Assembly (NCBI GenBank): GCA_030704615.1
Contig: JAKLZA010000356.1
Coordinates: 1 to 64,000, forward strand
From: Takakia lepidozioides
Lineage: Eukaryota; Streptophyta; Takakiopsida; Takakiales; Takakiaceae
Reading direction: 5' to 3'
DNA: 64,000 nt
The position numbers and the translations under genes were made by a program. How positions within the stretch are numbered: the first letter of the stretch is position 1; every line of letters begins with the position of its first letter. Below are positions 1 to 10,137 of this stretch, one piece after another. The notes beneath the pieces were generated by a model. That model searched no databases. It was not told the DNA's origin and was given only the letters and a program-made list of their open reading frames with translations.

Positions 1-484
1 CAGGCGTTTCAGGGCACCCTGAATCTTGTGGTCACATTCAATGATATGCTTCTCAAACTAATCACTACTTATACGCAGGTAATCTTGCAAGTGCTAACCC
101 TCAACTCCTACCTTGCACTCACAGGTAAGAGAGCATCTTTCTCGAGTGATAGAAATCCATCGAACACACTGTGACACAAACATGAAACCAAACCATCACT
201 CTTAGAAAATAGTAGTCGAGCCAGGGGCACCCAAGCTATGGGGACTCCACCCCACAACAACTGTACCCCTACATACGCACACTCAAATCTAAACACATGC
301 AGGAGCTCGGTCGCGCAGGCTCAACTCGAGAAAGATGAGCCGCGCGACTGCCGCTCTCGTGAAGATAAGACGGACCAGGTGTCAAACTAAACTTGACACC
401 TGATTTAACACTTGACCTAAATCCAAGTGTTAAATACAAATAACTAGTTTTATTCTAGCTGTTTTCACACTGTGCTTATTTAAC
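1..484 (-). repeat. LTR-like segment, inverted relative to the LTR at 3392
   Basis: Read on the minus strand, this stretch shares a diverged order of blocks with 3392-3850 on the plus strand. Both have a TATCTTCACG block, a GGCTCATCTTTCTCGAG block, a 'ATTCCCCAT...GGGTGCAC'-like block, and a CACTCGAGAAAGATG block followed by CTGTGAGTGC. I read it as a divergent member of the gypsy A LTR family facing the other way. No complete TG...CA ends can be fixed, and no gene is seen here. Confidence 0.45.
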
Positions 485-488
485 TTGA

Positions 489-2331
489 CATACGCTTTGT
501 TGCTCTTTGCTAGGAAGACTCCCTCCCAAGTGGAATGCAGGGTCACCAACACTGCTATCCACAACTATAGCAAGAGGTTCTCTCCTTTGCGGAGCGACAA
601 CTCCTGGGCCTTGGTCTCAATTACATTCCTCGTCCTCTTCCCCTTCCCGATCTTCAATCATCACCGAATTCAACAATTTTGCTCGAAGCTTGAGGTTGCG
701 AACGTCCTTCTCCGGCAAAGACAACGACGAGGTTCCTCTTTGGCGCGTTCCGAATCCATCATTCAATCCGCCAGTGGAATCTCAACCGCTCGAGGCCATC
801 ATTCGAGAAGGTAATGATCTTTTGTCTAGCCGTTTGGATCGAATCGCCCGCAATGCACGACCTTGTCTGCCGAGACACTTGAGACTTGCTCTCAAAAGAT
901 TGAGGTCGGATCCGGACCTTGTCATCAAGCCGGCCGACAAAAATCTTGGTCTTGTGCTTATGGACAAGTCTTGGTACATGCAAGAGGCGATGCGACAACT
1001 CTCAGACACCGAAGTTTATCGTCCCGTGGATTCCGTACCGTGGGAAGAACTTTGGTCGAGGTTGGAGGTGCTGGTTGCCATCCAATCTACAGGTTTGCGA
1101 TCTCCACCAAAGAATGGAATTACATCCGCCAACGCCCTCGGTCGTCCACGGACTTTCGAGCTTGTGCTTTGTACTTCATTCCGAAGGGTGCACAAACCCG
1201 TGCTTGTTGGAAGACCCATTTGTTCCTACAAGAACTACATCTTCGAGCATGCTTCAATTTGGCTCCATCACCAACTCCTTCCGGTACTTCTCAAGGAACC
1301 CACTCATTTGGTTGATTCTCTCACGCTTCTTCGAGAGGTTTCCCAACTCGAGGTCCCCTCGCATGCTCTTCTTTTTACGTTTGACGTGGAATCTCTATAT
1401 CCCAGCATCATCACCGAGCTCGGCTTGTATGAGCTCGAATGTGCTATTGGAGGTAATTTCACCAAACACAAAAAAGACCTGATCATGACCCTCGCTGGAT
1501 TAGTCTTGAAACACCATTACCTTGAGTTCAATGGTAGTTTTTGGCACCAAATTCGCGGGACGGCCATGGGAGCAACTTTGCAGTTGTTTACGCTTGTTTG
1601 TTCCTCTGTCGGTTGGAGATGTACATGGAGTACGTGTGCCCATCGGAGCAAGAGCTGCTTTATCTTAAGCGCTATATCGACGACGGCTTTGGCATCTGGG
1701 TAGGCTCCGAAAAGAGCCTCCGGTCCTGTTACGGAACTACGGTTCCATGTTCGATGGCATCAAAATCACGACCGCCATAAGCCCGACGTCCGCCGACATC
1801 TTGGATATCACCTTCCTCAAAGGAGACGACTTCATCCAAACTCGACGGCTCTCTACGAGATGTCATCAAAAGGCCCAGAACAAGTATCAATACTTGCCTT
1901 GGTCCTCGTGGCATCCACATCACCAAAAGAAAGCTTTCGTCATCGGCGAGCTCCAACGGTACGTAATACGAGAAAGCACCATCCAAGGTTCAACCATTTG
2001 CGACTTTTGTTTTTACAAACGTCTTCGAGCCCGAGGTTATCCGGCGGCGTTCATCCGGAGTTGCTTCACCAAGATCTCCTACGACCTCAGATCCGCTCTA
2101 CTCGACCAACAGACGCAACGCGCAGTTGAGGGTAAACGGGCCCCCCTTGTTCTTAAGCTCGACTACTCTTCGTACACTCGAGCCTTGAACTTGGGGGCCA
2201 CCCTAAACCCTAGACTCCACGAGTTGCTTCAGCAAGTCCCGGAGCTTCGGTTTCTTCCTCGAGCGATGATTTGTTGGAGGAATCCGCGAAAGCTGAGTTC
2301 ATTCCTAGTTAAATCTAGAATGATAGGATGA
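489..2331 (+). pseudogene. PLE reverse transcriptase, copy 1, multiply frameshifted
   Basis: This is homologous along its whole length to the intact 612-codon RT of copy 2 (18731-20569). It keeps the PLE landmarks in pieces: PADKNLG, VHKP...RPICS, FDVESLYPSI (motif A) and RYIDDGFGIW (catalytic motif C). Single-base losses or gains against the other copies occur near 575, 643, 1073, 1186, 1568, 1728, 1988 and 2011, nearly all in runs of G, C or T. The N-terminus is missing or begins at the truncation point. No GIY-YIG domain follows. As it stands it cannot make an RT. Confidence 0.88.
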
Positions 2332-2543
2332 TTTTGTAGTGCAAATGTCCCTAGCATTATTAATTTTGCCTCTTTGATAGCCCTAGTGTTGATGTTAAAG
2401 TCAAAGGGTTCCAACAATTTAATTTGGACCATTGACTAATTAATGCAGTCTTGACTTGGAGGCTAAATTAGTGCTTTAGTGGCATTATTATTGCCTTGGG
2501 AATTATCCCATATCGTTTGCACATAGTGAGGGTGCTTTTCTAG

Positions 2544-2550
2544 TATATAA
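2544..2550 (+). promoter_or_regulatory. TATA box of the PLE pseudo-LTR (copy 1)
   Basis: TATATAA lies 42 bases upstream of the hammerhead. The same spacing holds at 20781, 24322, 41088 and 58920. A Pol II start about 30 bases downstream would place the RNA 5' end just before the ribozyme. In head-to-tail arrays this would be the promoter of the next copy. Confidence 0.5.
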
Positions 2551-2585
2551 GGATAGGCTTGGCTCTTAGGACTTCATCTCTTGGC

Positions 2586-2630
2586 GTTCCACTGATGAGC
2601 TTGAGCAATCAAGCGAAACTTGTTTGGAAT
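2586..2630 (+). ncRNA. Hammerhead ribozyme, PLE copy 1
   Basis: The core CTGATGA and GAAA boxes are both present. Stem II is GCTTGA/TCAAGC closed by a GCAA tetraloop. Stem I is GTTCCA pairing with TGGAAT. Stem III is minimal (A-U plus C-G around a two-base loop), followed by the cleavage triplet GTT, so cleavage is predicted between 2624 and 2625. A very short stem III is the known form of PLE hammerheads. All core bases are intact in this copy although its RT is dead. Confidence 0.9.
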
Positions 2631-3098
2631 AAAACACCTTAACTCTTTTTGTGTCTCCACATTTAGAGAAGTCGAGAGTCTAGTCCTTGCCCGCCCGGGC
2701 AACTTGGATCGAAGGGGTGCTCGGCTCCGAGGGGAATCCCAACCCTTGGATACTTCCGAGGCCTTTTTTCTTTCCAAAGCACGGGCGTATAGAGCCTTCC
2801 GTTTGACGCCATCTTAGCCACCGCTTACAATGGGGAAGGCGGCTGGGGGTATATGGTAATCGTGTCGGGCAAGCTAATTTAGCCCCGACTACACGGTTCC
2901 CCCTGTCGTACGCCCGATGGTCGGAGAGAAGGGATTTGGTTGATCCTCCCTCGAGTTCATCTCGAGCGATCAGAGGACTATGGGCATGCGCAAGCCTCTG
3001 CCGACCTAACCTTCTCGTCGATGACCTTATGCGGTAATCCCTCCCATTCTTCCTTAGAGGTACGAACCTCTTTTTGAAGGTGGGGCATATAAGTTTTC
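2631..3098 (+). repeat. PLE 3' region / pseudo-LTR, copy 1
   Basis: Non-coding PLE sequence downstream of the hammerhead, nearly identical to the tails of copies 2, 3, 5 and 6. It contains several hairpin-forming stretches: GTCGGG...CCCGAC near 2865-2895, CTCGAG...CTCGAG near 2950-2970, and AGAGGT-ACGA-ACCTCT followed by five T near 3056-3075. No protein is supported here. Confidence 0.75.
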
Positions 3099-3391
3099 AT
3101 CTAGGGGCCTAGCGACAAGTGCTCCATACTCCGTTCGTAACACTGGTGCAGCCCGTACTCCGTTTCGTAACACTGGTGCAGGCCCGTGACTGCTCTTGCA
3201 TTCAACATGGCAAGTCATGCTGCAAGGGTTTTTTCATGGATACCACTGACCCCTTCAATTATTGGCATTAACTCTTCCCAGCATTTCTTTGTTAATGGTT
3301 TGTAACATGGCGGTGTTGTTATCATACATCTTTTGTATGACATAAGGTCCTTTCCATGGTGATTTAAGCTTAGAAGCTTGAATCTTTCCTT
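3099..3391. other. Junction region, unclassified, with a ~30-bp direct repeat
   Basis: Two imperfect copies of ACTCCG-TTCGTAACACTGGTGCAG stand side by side at about 3128-3185. A minus-strand open frame of 60 codons (3215-3397) has Cys and Trp residues in a pattern that may derive from another retrotransposon, but I do not recognise the family. Nothing else is seen between the end of the PLE and the LTR piece. Confidence 0.4.
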
Positions 3392-3850
3392 TGTCAAGTT
3401 ATTTTACCACTAGTGTGAAACTAGCTAGGAAATAGCTAGCTTTTACATATTGACATTTGGGATTGGCCCAAGTGTCAATCCAGGGGTCAAGGCAGATTTA
3501 GGCCCTGGAGTGGTTATCTTCACGGCAAGCGCGGGAGGCTCATCTTTCTCGAGTTGAGCCTCACCGCGCCTAGCTATGGCGCCGTAGTGTGGATTCCCCA
3601 TGGCGTGGGGTGCACTTGGCTTGACTTGTATTTGAGTGATGAGGTTATATATGCATGAGTTTATGCTTCAGCTTTGTGAGCTCGCATGAGCTTGTGCTTG
3701 TATTCTTCTTCTTTATCACTCGAGAAAGATGAGCTCGTATCTGTGAGTGCTAGATACGAGTTAGTTGTAGCACTTGTGGTTTTTGCTTGAGAATGAGAGA
3801 AACCAAGTTGTTATGCAAGGAGCACCGTGGAGCTCTTGGTTGTTAGAAGC
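3392..3850 (+). repeat. 5' LTR remnant of gypsy A copy 1
   Basis: From TGTCAAGTTATTTT this matches 34940-35268, which in copy 2 continues directly from the 3' LTR start of gypsy A. This is therefore the inner part of the gypsy A LTR, lacking about the first 188 bases. The 3' limit and the primer-binding site could not be fixed by eye, so the end is approximate. Confidence 0.6.
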
Positions 3851-5214
3851 GGAGGCGATGTGGGTTACGAGGTGGTAGACCTTGGCATTCGATCTTCAGC
3901 TTCAGAGATGAAAGCACCATGCTGCAGGTAATTCCAGAGCACCTTGATGGTTTCAGATTGTGTACATGCATGAGCAAGCACGATTGGGAAGAGGACCAGT
4001 CAAGAGCAGGTTATAGTGGCTTTGGTGGCAAAGCTGAGAACTGGACTTGGGAATGCGAGCTTTCATTGTGTGAAGGATTGCAAGACCAAGCGAAAGGGCT
4101 GATTTGGCTTGGGGCAAATCAGTGCACTTTGTGGAGTATGGTGAGATTGGGTTTCAATCTCGAGCTTCAGCATTGAGAGGGCTCTTGTCATGGCAAGAGC
4201 AGGGCTGGAACAGGAGCTAAGAGGTGCGGCAAGGCCATGGAATGTGCACCTAGGGTTTCAGAGCTTGGAAGAAGAGCTCTTGCACCACAAGAGAAGTGTC
4301 TTGTGGCTGGAAATGTAAGCCTTAGGGTTTCAGGAGCTTGGCAAAGGCTGTGGAGTGCTTAGTCTTGTCTTAGAGAGCATCAAGGAGCCAAGGAGCCAAG
4401 ATAGGGGGCTGATATCTCTTGTGTGAAGAGGTTGCATGTGTGGAGCATGTATTCAGCTCATTGAAGCTTCCATCTTCAAGCTTGGAGGGCAAGCAAGGAA
4501 GAGGGAAGGGCTGACTTCCCTTATGTGAGGGCAATGCATGTGTGGAGCATGCTATCAGCCTGGTGAAGGCTTGCACTTTTAGGTGTGGGAGTGCAAGAAA
4601 GGAAGGAAGGGGCTGGTTTCCCTGTAGGGCATGTAGAGCATGCTTTCAGCCTGCTGAAGCTTGTATTTTCAGGTTTGTGGGTGCAAGAAATGAAGCAAAG
4701 GAGCTGATTCTCTTATGGTGAGAGTGGGGCATGTGTGGAGCATGCCTTCAGCCCATTGAGGCTCTTGTTTTCAAGCCTTAGAGAGCTAGAACGGAAGGTC
4801 TAGGGCTGGTTTCCACTTGGAGTGAAAGAAAAGCACTTGTAGGGCCTATGTGAGTTGGGGTTTCAACTTCAAGCTTGAAGGGAGCGCAACTCTTGAAGCA
4901 ACAGGTGTAGAGGGCTGGAATAGGCTCTAAGACAGATGCTATGGCCAATGAGAGTGCTTGAATGAGTGCTCACAAGGGCTGGGAACCAGCAGGGCTTGGT
5001 TGTTTGCCATTGAGTTTAGTGGCGTGTTTGGGGAGGCTAAGTGAGAAAGAAGGCTTGGTTTGTGGCAACCACCTCATGGCTTAGGGCTACTATGGTGGTG
5101 TGTGGGAGCCGAAAGAGCAAGGATACCTTGCTGATTTCCTCACAGCCACCATAGCTCGGTGGAAAGAAGCCTAGAGTCCAAGAGACACAAACCCTAGCTT
5201 GGCGTGGCTAAACC
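3851..5214 (+). other. Gypsy A leader, first part, with degenerate ~115-bp repeats
   Basis: No coding signal is seen. Between about 4395 and 4830 a degenerate unit recurs four or five times: a GGGCTG(A/G)(T/C)TTC block, then GCATGTGTGGAGCATG, then TTCAGCC...TTGAAGCTT, about 100-125 bases apart. The stretch lies between the LTR remnant and gag, where a retrotransposon leader with the packaging signal would be. Confidence 0.5.
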
Positions 5215-6790
5215 CCTTGGAGAAATGGCTAAACTGCCAGAGCGGCCATGTGTGGGGCTGTGACAGGCTGTGGCAAGCTGTGACAGGCTGTGCCCTGTGC
5301 CCTGTGGGGCTGTGACGGGCTGTGCCCAGTGGCCTGTGGGGCTGTGATGGGCTGTGGCAAGCTGTGATGGGCTGTGATGGGCTGTGACAGGCTGTGCCCT
5401 CTGGCCTGTGGGGCTGTGACGGGCTGTGATAGGCTGTGGCAAGCTGTGACAGGCTGTGATGGGCTGTGATGGGCTGTGACAGGCTGTGCCCTGTGCCCTG
5501 TGGGGCTGTGACGGCTGTGTCAGGCTGTGACAGGCTGTGCCCAGTGGCCTTTGGGCTTGACGGCTGTGCGGGCTGTGACAGGCTGTGCCCTTAGGCCTGT
5601 GGGCTGTGTGACGGGCTGTGACAGGCTGTGCCCATGGCCTTGGGGCTGTGACGGGTGACAGGCGTGGCAAGCTGTGACAGGCTGTGATTGGGGTTGTGAT
5701 GGGCTGTGACAGGCTGTGCCCTGTGGCCTGTGGGGCTGTGACGGGCTGTGTCAGGCTGTGAGAGGCTGTGCCCAGTGGCCTTTGGGGCTGTGACGGGCTG
5801 TGCAGGGCTGTGACAGGCTGTGCCCTGAGGCCTGTGGGGCTGTGATGGGCTGTGACAGGCTGTGGCGAGCTGTGACAGGCTGTGCCCATGGCCTTTGGGG
5901 CTGTGACGGGCTGTGAGGGGCTGTGACAGGCCGTGCCTGAGGCCTTTGAGGCTGTGACGGGCTGTGAGGGGCTGTGACAGGCCGTGCCCATGGCCTTTGG
6001 GGCTGTGACGGGCTGTGAGGGGCTGTGACAGGCCGTGCTTGAGGCCTTTGGGGCTGTGACGGGCTGTGAGGGGCTGTGACAGGCCGTGCCTGAGGCCTTT
6101 GAGGCTGCTGTGATGGGCTGTGAGGGGCTGTGACAGGCCGTGCCCATGGCCTTTGGGGCTGTGACGGGCTGTGAGGGGCTGTGACAGGCCGTGCCTGAGG
6201 CCTTTGGGGCTGTGATGGGCTGTGACGGGCTGTGACGGGCTGTGAGGGGCTGTGACAGGCCGTGCCATGGCCTTTGGGGCTGTGACGGGCTGTGAGGGCT
6301 GTGACAGGCCGTGCCCATGGCCTTTGGGGCTGTGAGGGCTGTGAGGGGCTGTGACAGGCCGTGCCTGAGGCCTTTGAGGCTGTGAGGGGCTGTGAGGGGC
6401 TGTGACAGGCCGTGCCTGAGGCCTTTGAGGCTGTGACGGGCTGTGAGGGGCTGTGACAGGCCGTGCCTGAGGCCTTTGAGGCTGTGACGGGCTGTGAGGG
6501 CTGTGACAGGCCGTGCCTGAGGCCTTTGGGGCTGTGACGGGCTGTGAGGGGCTGTGACAGGCCGTGCCCATGGCCTTTGGGCTGTGAGGGGCTGTGAGGG
6601 GCTGTGACAGGCCGTGCCTGAGGCCTTTGGGTTGGGGGCTGCGACAGGCTGTGCCCAGTGGCCTGTGGGACTGTGACGGCTGTGACCAGTGAGCTGTGTG
6701 GGCCTGTGCTGGTCTGTGGTGGCCCGTGTTGACCTGTGGACGGCCTGTGCTGACTCGTGGAGGCACTGGTGGACTGCCTAAGGACTGGCA
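5215..6790 (+). repeat. Minisatellite in the gypsy A leader, ~51-bp unit
   Basis: A tandem array built from the decamer GGGCTGTGAC/GGGCTGTGAG. From about 5890 to 6620 these form a regular 51-bp unit ending in AGGCCGTGCC then (TGAGG or CATGG) CCTTTG. The left part is less regular. Because 51 is a multiple of three, all three minus-strand frames stay open for hundreds of codons rich in His, Ser, Pro and Gln. That is a by-product of the repeat, not a gene. The plus strand is rich in GGGG runs. Confidence 0.9.
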
Positions 6791-7423
6791 TGTGGTCTGG
6801 AAGGCCGAATTTTGAAGCTCGTGGAGGGCGGTTTGAGGAGTATCTTCATGATATTCCCATGGTCATGCAAGTGAGGGTAGAGAGGAGAGGCAGAGTGTTG
6901 GGATGAGAGCATGCTGGGGTTAGGCATTGCTTTAGCTTCTCTTCCTCGTAGTTTCCACCCTCTCATTAGGCCAAGACCTTTCCGTAGGTGGAGGCAAGAG
7001 TCAGTCCGGGTTTGGGCTGGGGTGTCCTTGCAGGAGCAACACCGTGGAGTTGTTTTTGGTGTGGGGGAGTTGTCGATCTGATTTCTTGTGTTTGGATCCC
7101 CTCCATACCTGCATGCTTGACTGTGCGCCATGCTAGTTTTGTGTGGGCGCTTGTTTTTATAGGTGATTGGTCCGGATTTGATCACCGGCCAGTCCTAGAG
7201 CATGCTGTCGATGGTGAGGCTGGGGTGATGACCAGCCAGACCATCATTGTTTCTCCTGTGGTGAGGTTGGAGGTGATGACCAGCCAACCATAGGAGTGCT
7301 TGCGGTGGATGCAGGTACAGGTGTAGGCTATGTTAGGAACTTAGTATTCCAAACCATAAGCCGCAACAGGTTCTCTACCCGGTTACCTTGTGGAGAGGGG
7401 GTTAGGGACATGTTCATGACCGG
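6791..7423 (+). other. Gypsy A leader, last part
   Basis: Sequence between the minisatellite and the first gag-like frame, with no convincing gene. It holds a short direct repeat (GTGAGG-TGG/CTGGGGTGATGACCAGCCA) at about 7215-7290. No start codon in the gag frame is evident near 7424. Confidence 0.4.
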
Positions 7424-8856
7424 TTGAGTGTCAACACGGAGGTGCCACTAGTTGCTGGGGACAGTGCCGGTTCGAGCACTAGCGATACTAGTGGGTACAC
7501 GAGACGAGGTGTGCGGTTTAGGCCACCTTCACCTCCTGTGTCTTCTACGGAAGGTTCTGATTCGGATTGTGAATCAGGAGGACTCATACCGGCGGTGCAA
7601 GTTGTTTCTTTGCCATTGTTGTGGGACACAATGGAGGAGATGTATGGAGCTACCAAGGGGCCACGAAGGTACTCTGGGGCGGTGGGCACCATCGAGTTGG
7701 ATGATTTTATCCAAGAGTTTGATAGTTGGTGTGATTTGCAGCAAATGCGCAATCCACAACTATTTACGCCTTTCATGGCATGGAAGGGCTGTTTCAGCAC
7801 CTTGAGGGGCCGCCTATGGATGATTACCATGAGTTCAGGCGGGGGCATGAGGTTGAGATCGAGGAGTGGAGGATGTACTGGTCACCCGACTATGTCTCCA
7901 TCACTAGGGGCACTAGAGCCACGAGGGCAGTGGCTACACCTGCCGCTGCACCGGCAGCTTCAGCAAGCAGCAGTGGGACTGGTGGTACAGTAGCTACGAC
8001 GTCCACCCAAGCCACTACCGCACCAGCACTAGCACCCGTGCCTGCCTTCAACCCTGTTGTGGAGTTCTTCGAAGAGTTGAGAGGGAACTACCAAGGGGTG
8101 AGGACAGAGAAGTTGCGGAGCTTGCAAGAGTTCCAACGGAAGCCGACCGAGAGCTTGAGGGAGGCTTTCACTCGCATGAGGCGCTTGATAAATGTAACCC
8201 AAGGGGTTACGGAAGCTCAGGCAGTCCAATTCTGGTATGGGATATTGGACAAGGAGCTGAGGAGAAGGGTGCGGGATGCAACTCTCCTACAAGCGGCCCA
8301 ACCCACCTTAGCAAATGTGTTTTTGCTGGCAGAGCGGATAGAGCTCAACATGGTGGAGGAACGAGTGGTCATGGTGGGATTTGCTAAGGAGACACCACGG
8401 GGTAGTGGTGCTCCTAGCCAACCACTACCTCAACGTGCTCAAGGCAACAAGGGGGCTCAGGTGAAGCTCAGGGAAGGGCAGAGAGGACCTCAGATGCAGG
8501 GGTCTCTCCCTTCATTTGCTGGCCAACAACGGGCGGATGTGGTGTGCTGGACATGTGGAGGACCCCATGTCAAGAAGGATTGTCCAGAGGGAGGCAAAGG
8601 GCCGGCACATGCACAGCCTGCACAGTTACAGTGTGGGCATTGTGGCAAACACGGGCATGGAGAGGCTCAGTGTTATGGTTTGCATCCTGAGTTGCGCCCA
8701 GGCCAGTTCCAAGGGAACAATGGTGGCCGGGGGCGAGGTGGAGCAGCCCAGAGGGACGAGGTGGCCAGCCACGAGGCCAAGGGCAAGCTCAACGTGGCCA
8801 AGGACGCGGAGGTCAGGGTGTTGACCAAGGCATGGCCAACCGGCTTCAGCAGCTAG
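7424..8856 (+). pseudogene. Gypsy A copy 1 gag (capsid/nucleocapsid), frameshifted
   Basis: The N-terminal part (7424 to about 7790) is acidic and Ser/Pro rich. After a one-base frame change near 7790 the second part (7780-8856) carries a retrotransposon gag domain with the LREAFTRMRRL and FWYGILD-type helices. Two CCHC-type knuckles follow: CWTCGGPHVKKDC (8545-8583, CX2CX3HX4C, slightly short) and CGHCGKHGHGEAQC (8632-8673, canonical CX2CX4HX4C). A lost G in the run near 8753 ends this frame early. Copy 2 has the longer run and stays open. Gag would form the particle and bind the element RNA. The true start codon is uncertain. Confidence 0.8.
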
Positions 8857-10137
8857 AGCAGAGGCTCGCTGCCATGGCTACAGCTCAGGTGGTACCGGCT
8901 CTAAGGCCGGATGGTCCACCTCCTGCTCCTGAGGGAGGAGATATGGGAGGCATGGGATTCATGTGTGGAGCAGCACTACCACTAGTGCAGGTGGAGTCTG
9001 CTGCAGCCGTGACTCGAGGAGCAGCACGAGTTCCTGAGCCACGAGGTGCAGAGGTGGAGTTGGATCCACAGCGTGGGGAGGCAAGCCGTCAGGCTAGGCT
9101 TCCTCAGTCATTCACATTGGCGGAGACAGTGTCGACGCCATCCATGGCACCTAGTTCTCGCCCGACTGTTACCGAGGCGGAGGTTACTATGCCATTGGGG
9201 AGAGCTACACGGGTAGCACCACTACCTAGTGTTGCCAAGGCTACGGCAGCTAGTGTGCTGCTAGGAGCGGCCACATCTGTGTGCCAGGCTCCATTGTTCT
9301 CGGCTACCATGATTGCGACGCCGGGGGTAAGACCAGCTGAGGTGTTCAGGCTGGCAGCTACACTCTGTGAGAGTGGGGAGGTTACTTCATCTTCTGCGGA
9401 GATAGTGGGAGGTGTAGTGCCGGAGGGATCCTCGGATTTGAGGGTCAAGACTGCCACGGCGGCGCCATGGCAAGCTGCAGCTGCCAGGTTGATGGAGCTG
9501 CCAGCTAGGCCAGCCATTGAGCGCGCCATGGTGACACCTGGAGTTGTCATGTTAGACAACCAGGATGGCATTTTCTGTTTGAGTGGACCGGCAGGCAAGA
9601 GGTACCGGCCACTGCGGGTCTTGTTGGACTCGGGAGCTCAGCCATTGATGCTGGGCAGAGCTGCTATTGCAGGCTTGGGCCTCACGGAGGCGGATATGGA
9701 GCCTTGTCCTTTCCAGATACAGACGTCTTTGGGAGGATCGGAGCAGGCTCGGGGCATGACACGGCGTGAGTTGGCTATCAGACTACGGCCGGATCACCCT
9801 ACAGATGGCTCAGTGATGCGAGCCAAGGCCATTGTGACAGACGCAGTCTCATACGATGTCCTGGTTGGTGGGGCAGTGTTGTACCCATGGGCTTCACCCT
9901 GGATTTTTGGGAGGAGTCAGCTTCCTATAGGCCTGCATGGCAGTCAGGGGAGGGCCGGCGTGTGCAGCTCCCTGTGACGTTCATAGGAGGAGTTGCGGTT
10001 GCCCAGCGAGGCAAGATGCCGACACTAGCAGCATTCACAACGGCAGTGAGTTGGCCTAGAGAGTTGCTTGAGGGCAATGCTCATTCAGAGGATGTACCAC
10101 CTCCGGGAGAGCAGGATGACATGTATGGTATGGCGGA
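8832..10137 (+). pseudogene. Gypsy A copy 1 gag C-terminus and aspartic protease
   Basis: A Gln/Arg/Ala-rich linker leads to a retropepsin-like domain with the catalytic triad in VLLDSGAQPLMLG (DSGA at 9627-9638). A second hydrophobic glycine motif follows at SYDVLVGGAVLYP (about 9850-9890). The enzyme would cut the polyprotein. A base lost near 9890 (ACCCATGGG against ACCCTATGGG in copy 2) shifts the frame. The sequence continues in the frame opening at 9887 towards the methyltransferase, where another base is missing near 10137. Confidence 0.8.

Larger units (their letters stand above)
485..3098 (+). mobile_element. Penelope-like element copy 1 (5'-truncated, decayed)
   Basis: This copy begins at the first bases of the RT reading frame (shared with the other copies from TACGCTTTG) and lacks ORF1. 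It runs through the RT, the TATA box, the hammerhead and most of the long 3' region. Identity with the other copies stops at AAGTTTTC (3098), before their telomeric tract. It is the most damaged copy, with at least eight one-base indels against copies 2 and 6. Truncation at the 5' end is typical of PLE and LINE reverse transcription. Confidence 0.85.

Noticed and set aside
863-1482. Recurrent 60-190 codon frames inside the PLE RT region on both strands
   Set aside because: They recur in every copy only because the RT does. They are out of frame with the RT motifs and match nothing known.
5194-6791. Three overlapping minus-strand open frames of 346-391 codons rich in His, Ser, Pro and Gln
   Set aside because: They are frames of the 51-bp tandem repeat. 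All three phases stay open because the unit is a multiple of three and lacks stops; there is no domain and no start context.
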